Assembly: GCF_900635155.1 (NCBI RefSeq)
Contig: NZ_LR134002.1
Span: forward strand, 1,426,001 to 1,490,000
Source of the DNA: Streptococcus sanguinis
GTDB lineage: Bacteria; Bacillota; Bacilli; Lactobacillales; Streptococcaceae
DNA: 64,000 bases
Direction: 5' to 3'
Shown one piece after another: positions 26,524 to 35,778 of this stretch. Every line of letters begins with the position of its first letter. Positions within the stretch are counted from its first letter, which is position 1. The notes under the pieces are model-generated. The model saw nothing but the letters and a program-made list of their open reading frames with translations, was not told the origin of the DNA and did no database searches. The translations under genes were made by a program, and so were the position numbers.

Positions 26524-27015
26524 TTAACCTTCAGATAAAACCTTATCTAATTTTTCTTTCAGGGACGTTAATTCCCAACCGTCGATTTCTTTCAGTTCAT
26601 GAGTGGTTACTGCCAGCCCCTCATATTTGAGTCCGCAGTTCTGGCAAAAGCGGCTCATTACGTAGTCCAGCATTTCAATTTCTTTGCTGGGCTGAGAACC
26701 TTGCAAGAGCAGGAACACCTTTTTGCCCTTGAGTGCTTCTTGCGGCTCATGCACATCAGCTACTCGGTCCAACAGAGTTTTTAGCAGACCCGAAAAAGAC
26801 CACCAATAAATAGGACTGGTAAACACCAGTACATCGGCTTGGCTCAGCTGCTCATAGACTTGAAAGAACTGATCGTTTTCTGCTGACTGGCCATATTGCT
26901 CAATGTGGTAGTCCACTAATTGAAGAGCCTCATAATCTCTATCTCGCAGAAAAAAGTGCCCCAGCTTAAAACTATTGCCATTCCTATTTGGGCTGGCGTT
27001 TACCAAATAAATCAT
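26524..27015 (-). CDS. NAD(P)H-dependent FMN reductase-like flavoprotein (163 aa)
   Basis: A small flavodoxin-fold protein of the NADPH-dependent FMN reductase/flavodoxin_2 group. The N-terminus MIYLVNASPNRNGNS is the phosphate-binding loop for FMN. FTSPIYWWSFSGLLKTLLDR is the typical isoalloxazine-contact segment of this group, and KKVFLLLQGSQPS is the third strand. It should be cytosolic and reduce flavin or a quinone-like substrate with NAD(P)H; the true substrate cannot be told. It is a single gene with its own terminator, downstream of the acetolactate decarboxylase gene on the same strand. Confidence 0.8.
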   Translation of the reverse strand: MIYLVNASPNRNGNSFKLGHFFLRDRDYEALQLVDYHIEQYGQSAENDQFFQVYEQLSQADVLVFTSPIYWWSFSGLLKTLLDRVADVHEPQEALKGKKVFLLLQGSQPSKEIEMLDYVMSRFCQNCGLKYEGLAVTTHELKEIDGWELTSLKEKLDKVLSEG

Positions 27016-27052
27016 AGCTTCACTTCTCCTCTATTCTTTTTCCAATTATATC

Positions 27053-27082
27053 AAAAAAGAGGGCAGCAAACAATGCTAGCCC
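27053..27082 (-). terminator. Terminator of alsD
   Basis: GGGCAGCA (27061–27068) and TGCTAGCCC (27074–27082) form an imperfect stem; the minus strand ends in TCTTTTTTGA. Confidence 0.75.
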
Positions 27083-27089
27083 CTGCTAT

Positions 27090-27809
27090 TTATTCCGACT
27101 TTTCCATATCTTCTTTCATCTCATCCATGTTAAACTTGGCAAAGAGATACTTGCGATCTTGTACTGGGAAACGCTGATCCAGCTGGTCTACAGCCCCCAA
27201 CTCGACGACACCTTCTTTGATAACAAAATCCATAACATGTCCGCCAAAAGTCAGATCATCCGATACAAAATGCAGATGATAGCCTGCCAGACTGACCCCG
27301 TGGAAAATCTCAGGTGTCCAGATACCAACGATGGTTCCAGTGATATTTTCCTTACAGTACTCAGGCTGATTGACCGCTACTTCTGCAAACTTCCGCTCCG
27401 TTGTAGACTTGGGAATCATCCGAACATGCATGCGGGCGAAATCACCATGAATCTTGATAGAGCGGAAAAGATTTTCCCCATCATAGTAAGACTCAATCCG
27501 CTTTTCCAGCTCCTTGTCGTTCATCTCAAAGCGCTGACGGAAAATGACCTCCGCCTGATGGGGAACAACTGCTGCGTAAGGCACAGTCATATCCGGCGAC
27601 ACTTCAACCACTTCTGGCACCTCTCCAGATCCCTTTGCCTGATAAGCCTTACCATCGAGAATAATGAGCTCACCATCAATAGAGTCCAGCGTTCCCAAGC
27701 CCAAATCTCCATACTGCAGCAGCTCTCTAACAGTCATACTGCCATCGTAAAGACCAGCCATCAAAGCTCCCAAAGTATTATATTGAAATAATTTGATTGG
27801 TTCTGCCAT
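27090..27809 (-). CDS. alsD: Alpha-acetolactate decarboxylase (239 aa)
   Basis: Converts (S)-2-acetolactate to (R)-acetoin and CO2, the step that drains pyruvate into neutral acetoin and spares branched-chain precursors. The metal site H178-x-H180 (GYHLHFVSDD) and H191 (FGGHVMDF) is intact, as are KLFQYNTLGALMAGLYDG near the N-terminus and SIKIHGDFARMHVR. Length is normal for the family. No acetolactate synthase gene is adjacent in the window. It stands alone, between its terminator and a 170-bp gap (27810–27980) in which nothing else is recognised. Cytosolic. Confidence 0.95.
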   Translation of the reverse strand: MAEPIKLFQYNTLGALMAGLYDGSMTVRELLQYGDLGLGTLDSIDGELIILDGKAYQAKGSGEVPEVVEVSPDMTVPYAAVVPHQAEVIFRQRFEMNDKELEKRIESYYDGENLFRSIKIHGDFARMHVRMIPKSTTERKFAEVAVNQPEYCKENITGTIVGIWTPEIFHGVSLAGYHLHFVSDDLTFGGHVMDFVIKEGVVELGAVDQLDQRFPVQDRKYLFAKFNMDEMKEDMEKSE

Positions 27810-27980
27810 TCTTTTTCCTTTTTCTTTTATTAGATTATTCGTTCAGCTAGCTAATACATCCTTATAAACAGCTGCTATCTTTAAAAGAGCCTAAAGACTA
27901 AGCATCGTTACATGTGCTTACTGAATTTCTACTGCCAATCATTATACCATAAATCGCGGGAAAGGGCTGAGCGATTGCTC

Positions 27981-29210
27981 TTATAAGCTTTCATAAAGTT
28001 CCTGCATACTAGCATCATCAGGTACTAGTCTCAAGTAAGAAGCAGCAGCCCTTTTAGCTTCTTCGAATCTGCCTAGTTCACGCAAAAGATAGACATACTG
28101 CTCCAGAAACTCTGGATTATCTTGCAGTTCATGAGCCAGTTGGTTATAGAGTTCCTCTGCTTTTCCCAGATTTTCCAAGGCCTGATAAGCACGCGCCAGA
28201 TTCCAGCGGGTCAAAGCATTATCAACTTCTTGCTCTGCAAATTCTAAAAGCTCCTCAAAGCGCTCTTGCTCCAAATAAAGAGTCGTCAGTCGCAAGGCAA
28301 TCTCTTCCAAATCATCCGCATCTTCCTGAGCCTGCAAGAGATAATGTTCAGCCGCTTCCTCATCATGAAGTTCATAAGAAAGCTGTGAGGCTAAGAGCAA
28401 GAGCCGAGTCTCAAAAGGATTCTTAGCCAAGCCTTGCTGGGCAAGAGTCAGGGCTTCAGCCGTCCGATGCTCCGCATGAAGAGATAGGGCATAGCCATAT
28501 TCGTAGCCTTCAAAATCTGGCGACAGAGTATCCAGCTGCTTGAAATAAAGATTGGCCTTCTGGTATTCTTCCTGGTCCGCTAATATAGTTGCCAGCTCAT
28601 AAACCGCAGCATCATCATATTCCAGCTCAACAGCTTTCTCCAAAAACTCAATGGCCACTGCAAATTTCCCAAGACTAGCATAGCAGACTCCAATCCGCTG
28701 ATAGGTCGAGACACCTGTCTGCTCAAAGATTGTACGATTGTCTAGCTGGGCATACTCCTTAATCGCCTGAGAAAAATCCCCCAGCTCAAAATCTATCTCA
28801 GCCAGACCAAAGGTTACCAAAGGCTCATCAGTCAGCTCCGCTGCCTGAGCCAGTTTTTCACGAGCGACATCAGGCAGCCCCTCTAGCTGATAGAGGTCAG
28901 CCTTAGCCAAGAGAGCAGCGACATACCAGTCACTGCCTGGCTGAATCTCCTCCAGATAGGCAAATGCCTGCTCCAAGTCCCCATCGTCACTGGCAATAGC
29001 TGCCAGACTGATATAAGAAGCTGGATAGTCAGGAGCCAACTTTTCAAAAATACGCTTGGCCTGAGGGAAAAAGCCGATACTCTCTAAGTAATCGGCCAAA
29101 TCCAATAATTCTTCTTCGCTGTCTGTAGTCAGGGCTTGCTCGAAATAGCGGTCAGCCAGAGCTAGGTCCTGCTCCTGTAAAGCTGCCAACATATGCTCAC
29201 TCTTGCTCAC
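27981..29210 (-). CDS. Tetratricopeptide-repeat protein (409 aa)
   Basis: An all-helical protein of stacked TPR units (for example LEKAVELEYDDAAVYELATI and ARAYQALENLGKAEELYNQL), very acidic and without signal peptide or membrane span, so a cytosolic scaffold. An open frame extends to 29252, but the GTG at 29210 is chosen because AAGGAG lies six bases upstream; the downstream ATG at 29192 has none. This start overlaps the end of the PerM-like gene by 14 bp, implying translational coupling. Homologues of this kind are conserved in streptococci; the exact function is unknown. Confidence 0.82.
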   Translation of the reverse strand: MSKSEHMLAALQEQDLALADRYFEQALTTDSEEELLDLADYLESIGFFPQAKRIFEKLAPDYPASYISLAAIASDDGDLEQAFAYLEEIQPGSDWYVAALLAKADLYQLEGLPDVAREKLAQAAELTDEPLVTFGLAEIDFELGDFSQAIKEYAQLDNRTIFEQTGVSTYQRIGVCYASLGKFAVAIEFLEKAVELEYDDAAVYELATILADQEEYQKANLYFKQLDTLSPDFEGYEYGYALSLHAEHRTAEALTLAQQGLAKNPFETRLLLLASQLSYELHDEEAAEHYLLQAQEDADDLEEIALRLTTLYLEQERFEELLEFAEQEVDNALTRWNLARAYQALENLGKAEELYNQLAHELQDNPEFLEQYVYLLRELGRFEEAKRAAASYLRLVPDDASMQELYESL

Positions 29211-30375
29211 TGATTTCTCCTTCTTGTTCAAAATCGGCTTCATAAAGGCCACTTACTTTTTGATACCACTTAAAGATGGCTGCAATAGCTACCTTGGCCG
29301 AAGCATAGGCAGGAATTCCCAGGAAAACGCCCCAAATGCCAAACATAGTACCGGAAGTCAATAATACGAATAAAATCGTAATCGGATGAATGCTGAGCTG
29401 ACTGCCCAAGACCAGAGGAGAAACAAAACGCCCCTCAATAGTCTGCTCAATGATGAAAACGACAATGACTTTAGCCAGCATCACTGGACCGCCAGCAATC
29501 AAACCTATTGCCAGAGCCGGAAGCATGGCCAAAAAGCTGCCCAGATAAGGTACCAGATTGAGAACGCCCGCAATTACTCCAAGAGTGACACCATAGCGAA
29601 GGCCAATAATCTTGAAGAAAACGATAAACATCAGAGCTACAATGATAGCAACCGTCACCTGACCACGCACATAGTTAGCCAGCTGGCTGTTGATATCCGT
29701 CATCACTTGACCAAAGGAAGCGCGGAATTTAGTCGGCAGAAACTGGGTCACATAGCCTTTCAGATTTTTCCCGTCTCTCAGCAGGTAAAAAAGGATAAAT
29801 GGCATGATGATAATAGCCACGACAATCTGCGAAGTTGTACTGATTAAGTTCCCCGCCCAATTGACTGCCCGCGATGAAAAATTGCTGGCCCAATCGGTAA
29901 TCTGGCTAGACAGATTGCTAGTGTATTCCTCAATCTGCGGCTTGAAATCTGCCGAAATATACTTAGTCACGACATCGTCGATAAACTTGTCAGCCTGCTT
30001 CAGATAAGCTGGAACATTTCTGACAAAAGCCATGACCTGATGCTGCAAGCTAGGAATAGCAACAGCCAAGCCCCAGATAATCAAAAAAGCAATTAAAACA
30101 AAGACAATGGTAATAGCAACCAGTCGATTAATCTTGTGCTTTTCCATCCAGTCGACGATGGGATTTAACAGATAATAAAGCAGGCCAGCTAAAATAACCG
30201 GCAACATGATTACTCCCAAAAATTCAATGACTGGGCTAAAAATAAAACTGATTTTACTAAGTATAAAAATATTCAGTCCCATCAAAAGGGTTACTAGAAA
30301 TACTGTAATGGCCTTGTTATCCAAAAACCATTTAAAAAACCAAGATAGGCTAAAATCTTTTTCTTTGTGCTCCAT
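29197..30375 (-). CDS. AI-2E family (PerM/YdiK-like) membrane protein (392 aa)
   Basis: A polytopic membrane protein of the AI-2 exporter/PerM family. There are two N-terminal hydrophobic hairpins (about residues 20–110), then a long amphipathic part with LKQADKFIDDVVTKY. A C-terminal bundle contains YGVTLGVIAGVLNLVPYLGS and the conserved IEGRFVSPLVLG and PITILFVLL segments. Members have been linked to autoinducer-2 export or to ion-coupled transport; substrate here is unknown. It is the first gene of a two-gene unit with the TPR protein. A GGAGGAGAAT ribosome site precedes the ATG. Confidence 0.88.
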   Translation of the reverse strand: MEHKEKDFSLSWFFKWFLDNKAITVFLVTLLMGLNIFILSKISFIFSPVIEFLGVIMLPVILAGLLYYLLNPIVDWMEKHKINRLVAITIVFVLIAFLIIWGLAVAIPSLQHQVMAFVRNVPAYLKQADKFIDDVVTKYISADFKPQIEEYTSNLSSQITDWASNFSSRAVNWAGNLISTTSQIVVAIIIMPFILFYLLRDGKNLKGYVTQFLPTKFRASFGQVMTDINSQLANYVRGQVTVAIIVALMFIVFFKIIGLRYGVTLGVIAGVLNLVPYLGSFLAMLPALAIGLIAGGPVMLAKVIVVFIIEQTIEGRFVSPLVLGSQLSIHPITILFVLLTSGTMFGIWGVFLGIPAYASAKVAIAAIFKWYQKVSGLYEADFEQEGEISEQE

Positions 30376-30451
30376 ATTCTCCTCCTTTAACTTGTCATTT
30401 CATTGTAACATTTTTCGGAGAAAAATTCTCTGCTCAGCTATAGGGAAAAGC

Positions 30452-30513
30452 AAAAAAAGAGAGGAGACAGGAGACTTGTATTTTTCGCAAAATACAGCTT
30501 CTGACTTCTCTCT
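30452..30513 (-). terminator. Terminator of the ABC/two-component operon
   Basis: A long imperfect hairpin with AGAGAG (30459–30464) pairing CTCTCT (30508–30513) and an inner TATTTT/AAAATA stem. The minus strand then reads TTTTTTTGCTTTT. It closes the six-gene operon that starts at 36051. Confidence 0.8.
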
Positions 30514-30545
30514 TCGGCTCCTGCAGGGCCAGTTAGAATGCAAGG

Positions 30546-31919
30546 CTATTTCTCGACAGCTGGCAGAGAAATGCTAAAGCGCATCTTCCGCCCATCAACG
30601 GCTTCAAACTGGTAACGCAGACCATGCTTGTCCAAAATTTGCTGAACGATAAAGAGTCCCAGACCAGTCCCACCATCCTTGCGATTGCGACTGTAGTCTG
30701 GCCGGTAGAAAGGCCGAAAAATCTGCTGAATTTGGTCTTTGTTTAAGACGCGTTCCGCTTCATTTTCGATGACTAGCTTACGCTCTTCCAGACTAAGTAG
30801 AATCTGTCCACCTTCTACTGTATAATGAAAGGCATTGTCCAGAAGATTCTTGATAGCCTTGAGCAGATAGGTGCGGTTCCCCTTAACCTTCGCTTCTGCC
30901 AGCTCAACCTGAAAATGGTAGTGTCTGACATCTGCTAAAACTCGATAGGTGCTCAGATTTTCCTCCAAGACCTGCTTGAGTGAAAAGACTTCCTGTTCGG
31001 TTTCGGTCTTCATCTCCAGTTTAGAAATGGCTAAGATAGACTGGACTAACTCCGACTGCTCCTCTAGGATTTCTCGGCACTTCTGCAAATACTTGTCTCT
31101 ATCCTTGAACTCTCCTACTCCATAGATCATGCCATCGACCATCCCCATCATGCTGGTAATGGGTGTCTTGAGCTCATGCGATGTCATCCGCAAAAACTCA
31201 GCTTTTTCCCGCTCGCTTTCTGCTACCTTTTCATTTTCTAGGCGCAGAGCTTCGATACTGGTCAGTAGATTAGCATAGAGATGATTGATGTCTTGGGCCA
31301 GTTCAGCAATCTCATCGCGCCCCTTGACCTGACAAGTCACATCTGGAGCCAGACTCGTCATTTGACGGGTACTCTTAGAGATGGCTTTGATCCGTTGACT
31401 GGAAGTCCGGCTATAGAGATAGGCAGCCAGACCACCCAAACTTAGAGATACAAGCAAGACAAATGGATAGAGATTGAGCAAAATCCGACTAGCATCAGAA
31501 ACCGGCTGTAAGGAATATTCGCCTCTCAGGACAACTTCTTTACCATCTGAAGTTCGAAAACTTTCTGATAAACTCTTGCTCTCATAGTCGCTGTTGGCAA
31601 TCGTTGGAACGATGGTCAGCTGCAGAGAACTTTCATCTCCTGCCTCAAGAGAGGGATAGAGAATAGTATTGTCTTTCGCCAACAAGGTAAACCAAATCAG
31701 ATTGCTCTTTTTACTATAATCACTCAAGAGCTCACCGATTTGCTGACTGGACTTTCCCTTGACTTGCTTGGAAACTTGGTCAAATTCCCGCTGAGCCTCT
31801 CCGCTCTTAACCTGCTGATAATACACCGGCATGGCAAAGTAAAGACTTGCTAGAACGATAGTCACCACCACGAAAATGATGGACGAGGTCAAGAGAAAGT
31901 TCTTTTTGACAATTTTCAC
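30546..31919 (-). CDS. Sensor histidine kinase (457 aa)
   Basis: A membrane kinase of a two-component pair. Membrane spans lie at about residues 9–30 and 148–168, bounding an extracellular sensor of ~115 residues. A HAMP-like linker follows (about 171–225). H248 is the phosphoacceptor in MTSHELKTPITSMMGM. The ATP-binding domain shows N (AIKNLLDNAFHY), G1 and G2 (RKDGGTGLGLFIVQQIL) boxes. Its start overlaps the response-regulator stop by 4 bp (ATGA). Its place at the end of a MacAB-like transporter operon suggests it senses what the transporter exports or the damage that compound causes. Confidence 0.93.
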   Translation of the reverse strand: MKIVKKNFLLTSSIIFVVVTIVLASLYFAMPVYYQQVKSGEAQREFDQVSKQVKGKSSQQIGELLSDYSKKSNLIWFTLLAKDNTILYPSLEAGDESSLQLTIVPTIANSDYESKSLSESFRTSDGKEVVLRGEYSLQPVSDASRILLNLYPFVLLVSLSLGGLAAYLYSRTSSQRIKAISKSTRQMTSLAPDVTCQVKGRDEIAELAQDINHLYANLLTSIEALRLENEKVAESEREKAEFLRMTSHELKTPITSMMGMVDGMIYGVGEFKDRDKYLQKCREILEEQSELVQSILAISKLEMKTETEQEVFSLKQVLEENLSTYRVLADVRHYHFQVELAEAKVKGNRTYLLKAIKNLLDNAFHYTVEGGQILLSLEERKLVIENEAERVLNKDQIQQIFRPFYRPDYSRNRKDGGTGLGLFIVQQILDKHGLRYQFEAVDGRKMRFSISLPAVEK

Positions 31920-32572
31920 TTGTCTTCTCCTCCAAGCTGGTAGCCCATACCTGTAATGGTTTTCAGCGGCACACCAGGAATCTTTTTACGGATGTTCTTG
32001 ATATGATTATCCAGCACCCGGCTATCCAGCTCGCTGTAGCCCCAAATGGTATTCATCAGCTGATCACGGGTCACCAAGTGGCCCTTCCTCTTAGCCAGAG
32101 TCTGCAAGATTTCAAATTCTTTCTTGGTCAGAGGCATCTTCTCACCCTGCCAGTAAACCGTGCAGTCATCAATAGAAACCGTCAGGTCGCCAACAGCAAT
32201 CTCTGAAGCAACCGTATTTCTGCGCAGAATATTCTCAATCCGTTTGACCAAGATTAGCGGTGAAAAAGGCTTGGTTACATAATCACTGATGAGATGGTTA
32301 AAGCTGACCAGCTGGGTATACTCGTCGTCAAGTGCTGTCAAAATCATGACCGGAATCTGAGAAGTCTTGCGGATTTCCTTCAGCACTTCCAGCCCACTCT
32401 TGGTCGGCAGCATCATATCTAAGATGACTAGATCAAAGGGCTCTTCTTCAAAAGCCTGCAAGGCATCGCCTCCGTCAAATACTGGCCTCACCTCATACTG
32501 ACTTTCCTTTAAAAACTCGCAAATCACTTGATTAATCGTCGTATCATCTTCCACCACTAGAATCTTGTGCAT
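31916..32572 (-). CDS. OmpR-family response regulator (218 aa)
   Basis: A DNA-binding response regulator. The receiver domain has acidic residues E8–D10, phosphoacceptor D52 (LVILDMMLP) and K101 (YVTKPFS). The winged-helix output domain (about 125–218) ends with RVLDNHIKNIRKKI and TGMGYQL. The partner kinase follows with a 4-bp overlap, and the ABC permease gene lies 21 bp upstream. A perfect tandem 11-bp repeat upstream of the operon promoter (36161–36182) is a natural candidate for its own binding site. Confidence 0.94.
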   Translation of the reverse strand: MHKILVVEDDTTINQVICEFLKESQYEVRPVFDGGDALQAFEEEPFDLVILDMMLPTKSGLEVLKEIRKTSQIPVMILTALDDEYTQLVSFNHLISDYVTKPFSPLILVKRIENILRRNTVASEIAVGDLTVSIDDCTVYWQGEKMPLTKKEFEILQTLAKRKGHLVTRDQLMNTIWGYSELDSRVLDNHIKNIRKKIPGVPLKTITGMGYQLGGEDK

Positions 32573-32593
32573 ACTTAGATGTTTCTCCTTTAC

Positions 32594-33811
32594 CTATTCA
32601 AATCGCAGGGCTTCGATTGGATCCAGCTTGGATGCTTTCACAGCTGGCAGGAGCCCAAATACTACTCCTATTATACAACAAAAGAGCAAACTTACAAAGA
32701 CAGAAAAGAGGGATAGAATATACGGATAGGCTAGAGACTGGGTGATGGCAAAGCCCGAGGCGATACCAGCCACCACGCCAATAATTCCTCCCATCAGGGT
32801 CAGGATGACTGCCTCAATCAGGAACTGCTTGAGAATGATCTTCCGTCTAGCTCCCAGAGCCTTTTTAATCCCGATTTCACGAGTCCGCTCTGTCACTGAA
32901 ACCAGCATGATATTCATAACACCGATACCTCCGACTAGGAGAGAGATGCTGGCAATACCTGCTAGCAAGACGAAGTTAGACTTGTTGAGATTGTCCAGTT
33001 GCCGTTCAAATTCCTGCAGGTTGAGCACACCAAACATATAGTCTGATGGTGGCATCTGCTCATTGAGATAATCGCTGACTTTCTTGGCCACCTTCTTCAA
33101 ATCATCTGCCTTGTGGGTTTGGACCGTCACTTCAGGACTGACATTAAAGGTATCAAAAATCCGATGCCACTGCTGCAGGGGAATATAGGCCACCTTTTCC
33201 GCACCAGCTGTTAAGCCACTCTGTTCAGTTGACTCAAATACGCCAATAACCTTAAAGGGATTGCCCAAGACTTCCACATACTTGCCGATACCATCCCCCT
33301 TTGGAAAAAGACTGTCATAAAGGGACTTTTCCAGATAGGTCACCTGCTCTTGATTTTTAAAGGCTTCTGAGTCAAATCCTTCACCTTCTAGCAGGCGTTG
33401 CTGCTTGATGTCAGCGGCTGTCTGCGAAACCGCCTGAATCTTCCCAGATGACTTTTGGCTCAGGTAGTAAATCTTCTCATCTGTACCATAGGTCAGCAGA
33501 GCATTCTTGACCCCAGAGATTTCCTTAATCTTACTCAACACATCCTCTCCCATAAAGGGAATATAAGAAGGTTTCTGAGCTTGAGATTTCTCTGGAATGG
33601 TTGGATCGATGGCACTTTTCTTGTCATATACAACCTTGATTGTGTTATTATTCCCGCCGATGAGCTGACGCTTGGTATTTTCCGTATTTCCCTCAATGAT
33701 GGAAAAGATAGCGATGATAGCGCCTATCCCGATGATAATCCCCAACATGGTCAGCATAGAGCGCATTTTATGCGACAAGATTGAATTCAGAGCTACAAAA
33801 ATATCTTCCAT
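32594..33811 (-). CDS. MacB/FtsX-type ABC permease (405 aa)
   Basis: A permease of the MacB/LolC/FtsX family. One N-terminal span (about residues 18–40, MLTMLGIIIGIGAIIAIFSI) precedes a ~220-residue extracellular MacB_PCD domain. Three C-terminal spans follow, starting with LLVGGIGVMNIMLVSVTER, with the hallmark TREIGIKKALGARR in the cytoplasmic loop. It has no fused ATPase; that is the separate gene 12 bp upstream. Together with the adaptor it should form a mechanotransmission exporter of peptides or lipids rather than a classical channel. Pneumococcal relatives have been connected with antimicrobial-peptide resistance. Confidence 0.92.
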   Translation of the reverse strand: MEDIFVALNSILSHKMRSMLTMLGIIIGIGAIIAIFSIIEGNTENTKRQLIGGNNNTIKVVYDKKSAIDPTIPEKSQAQKPSYIPFMGEDVLSKIKEISGVKNALLTYGTDEKIYYLSQKSSGKIQAVSQTAADIKQQRLLEGEGFDSEAFKNQEQVTYLEKSLYDSLFPKGDGIGKYVEVLGNPFKVIGVFESTEQSGLTAGAEKVAYIPLQQWHRIFDTFNVSPEVTVQTHKADDLKKVAKKVSDYLNEQMPPSDYMFGVLNLQEFERQLDNLNKSNFVLLAGIASISLLVGGIGVMNIMLVSVTERTREIGIKKALGARRKIILKQFLIEAVILTLMGGIIGVVAGIASGFAITQSLAYPYILSLFSVFVSLLFCCIIGVVFGLLPAVKASKLDPIEALRFE

Positions 33812-33823
33812 ACAGCTTCCTTT

Positions 33824-34498
33824 CTATCCTATCGCTTTGCTCTCTATATTACCGTCCCGCAGGATAACCGTCTGCTTGCAGAGTTGGGCTACTTCCGGCT
33901 CATGGGTAATGATGACAATGGTCTTACCCTCATCATTAAACTGCTTGAAAAGATCCATAATCTGCACACTGGTCTTGGTATCCAGGGCCCCCGTTGGTTC
34001 GTCCCCAAGGATGAAGCTGGGATTGGTTACCAAGGCTCGTGCAATGGCTACCCGCTGTTTCTGACCACCGGACAGCTCCATAGGCTTGAAATCACTTCTT
34101 TCTTCCAGCCCGACCAATCGCAGCATTTCCAGCGCCCGCTCCCGTCTCTCTTTTTTAGGAATTTTCATGTAAGTCAGAGGCAGTTCCACATTTTGACAGG
34201 CCGTCAGCTTGGGCATAAGGTTAAAATTTTGAAAAACAAAGCCAATCTTCTGATTGCGCAAATCGGACAGCTGATTGTCAGACAGCTCAGACACATCTGT
34301 CCCTTCAATATGATAAGTCCCTGAACTTGCCTTATCCAGACAGCCGATAATGTTCATCAGAGTGGACTTGCCAGATCCAGACGGTCCCATGATAGCCAGA
34401 AAATCCCCCTCTTTCACATGCAGATCAATTCCTTTTAAAATTGGGAATTCCTGACTGCCCTGCTGATAAGATTTGTGGATATCCTTAAGCTTTAACAT
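33824..34498 (-). CDS. MacB-type ABC transporter ATPase (224 aa)
   Basis: The nucleotide-binding subunit of the MacAB-like exporter. Walker A is GPSGSGKST (residues 38–46), followed by the Q-loop FVFQNFNL, signature LSGGQKQR, Walker B FILGDEPTGALD and switch HEP. It is close to LolD/MacB-N ATPases in sequence. The start overlaps the adaptor gene stop by 14 bp, indicating coupled translation. Confidence 0.95.
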   Translation of the reverse strand: MLKLKDIHKSYQQGSQEFPILKGIDLHVKEGDFLAIMGPSGSGKSTLMNIIGCLDKASSGTYHIEGTDVSELSDNQLSDLRNQKIGFVFQNFNLMPKLTACQNVELPLTYMKIPKKERRERALEMLRLVGLEERSDFKPMELSGGQKQRVAIARALVTNPSFILGDEPTGALDTKTSVQIMDLFKQFNDEGKTIVIITHEPEVAQLCKQTVILRDGNIESKAIG

Positions 34499-35750
34499 GC
34501 TGTCCTACCTCCATCCCTTCTTCCATACCTGCTCTTGGGGTCGAAATGGTATCTTGCATAGTCAAACCTTCTGTAATCTCCACCAAACGGTCAGAAACTT
34601 TCTTGGTCTTGACTTCATGCATTTTCAGAGTCTTACCCTCTACCTTCCAGACATAGGTCTTGCCGTTTTTACTGAAAGTATAGGCCTTATTGACTACTAC
34701 CTTGCCGGCCTCAGGAGCATTTTCCACGATGTTGACATAGGAATGAGAGCCCACCAGTGGCATTTCACCACCTTGATCCAGCTCAACAGTATAAGGATAC
34801 TTACCTTGGTTGGGATTTTCCTGTTGCTTATTCCCACCATTATTATTGGAAGTATTTTCTGCTGTCAGACTGCCGACCTGAGTTACCGTACCACTCCAGC
34901 GTTTCTTAGGATCCTTGCGATCCACCACTTCCACTTTCTGACCGACACTCAGCTTTTCACGGTCAAATTCACTGACAGTTCCTTTAACCAGAGTTTTGGA
35001 CTTGTCCATAATCTCAATAAAGTTTTCTTCTTCCTTTTTAGCCTTGGACTGATTGGGCAAATCTTCATTCATAGAGGTAATTGTTCCTGCTGTATCGGCA
35101 GTCACAGTATCATACTTCATCCGGTCTGATTCTGTCTGAGCTGTCACCTGAGCCTTTTCAGCCTCGATCTGAGCTGTCGTTACTTCATTATCCGCCGTCT
35201 TGGCATCGCTCAGCGCTTGAGCCAGCTCGTCTTCAGCAGACTTAATCTGCTCTAGCAGTGACTCATCCTGACTGGAATTGTATTTGTCTTTGAGAGCATT
35301 GAGACTGGCCAGCTTGCGATTATAGGTTTCCCATTTAATCGCAGCGCTGTTTTGAGCAGCTGTAATGCCATTAGCTTTGGACTGAGCATCATATTGAGCC
35401 GACTGGGCTGTCAATTGCTGCTCTGTCACATAGGAAAAGAGCGGCTGTCCTTGTGTAACGGTATCACCATTTTTGACAAATACTTCCTTGACTTCCCCCT
35501 TAGAAGGGTCAATCTTGACCTTACTGCTATTGTTGGCAACTACTTCCCCAGATAAAACCAGGCTTGTTTTTTTACTGTTGTTGACAGCTTCTTGGACTGT
35601 CAGCGAATCAATCGTCTTATCTACCATTTTCATGGCCTGTTCTTGATTGATCTGTCTAAAATACAGATAGCCTCCCAGCCCAGCACAAGCGAGAATGACC
35701 GTGCTGCCCAATAGAATGGTCTTACGATTCATTTTTTTTCTTCGAAACAT
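34485..35750 (-). CDS. MacA-like periplasmic-adaptor-type (HlyD/RND) subunit (421 aa)
   Basis: A membrane-fusion-type protein. An N-terminal membrane anchor (about residues 10–30, TILLGSTVILACAGLGGYLYF) is followed by a biotinyl-lipoyl half-motif (VFVKNGDTVTQGQPLFSY). A long helical hairpin of ~100 residues comes next, then the second lipoyl half (KYDTVTADTAGTITSMN), and beta-barrel and C-terminal domains. In Gram-positives such proteins sit outside the membrane and dock on MacB-type permeases. GGAGG precedes the ATG at 35750 by four bases. Its neighbours confirm the exporter role; substrate unknown. Confidence 0.92.
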   Translation of the reverse strand: MFRRKKMNRKTILLGSTVILACAGLGGYLYFRQINQEQAMKMVDKTIDSLTVQEAVNNSKKTSLVLSGEVVANNSSKVKIDPSKGEVKEVFVKNGDTVTQGQPLFSYVTEQQLTAQSAQYDAQSKANGITAAQNSAAIKWETYNRKLASLNALKDKYNSSQDESLLEQIKSAEDELAQALSDAKTADNEVTTAQIEAEKAQVTAQTESDRMKYDTVTADTAGTITSMNEDLPNQSKAKKEEENFIEIMDKSKTLVKGTVSEFDREKLSVGQKVEVVDRKDPKKRWSGTVTQVGSLTAENTSNNNGGNKQQENPNQGKYPYTVELDQGGEMPLVGSHSYVNIVENAPEAGKVVVNKAYTFSKNGKTYVWKVEGKTLKMHEVKTKKVSDRLVEITEGLTMQDTISTPRAGMEEGMEVGQHVKA

Positions 35751-35778
35751 ATTGCCTCCAACCTACACGTTTTAATCT

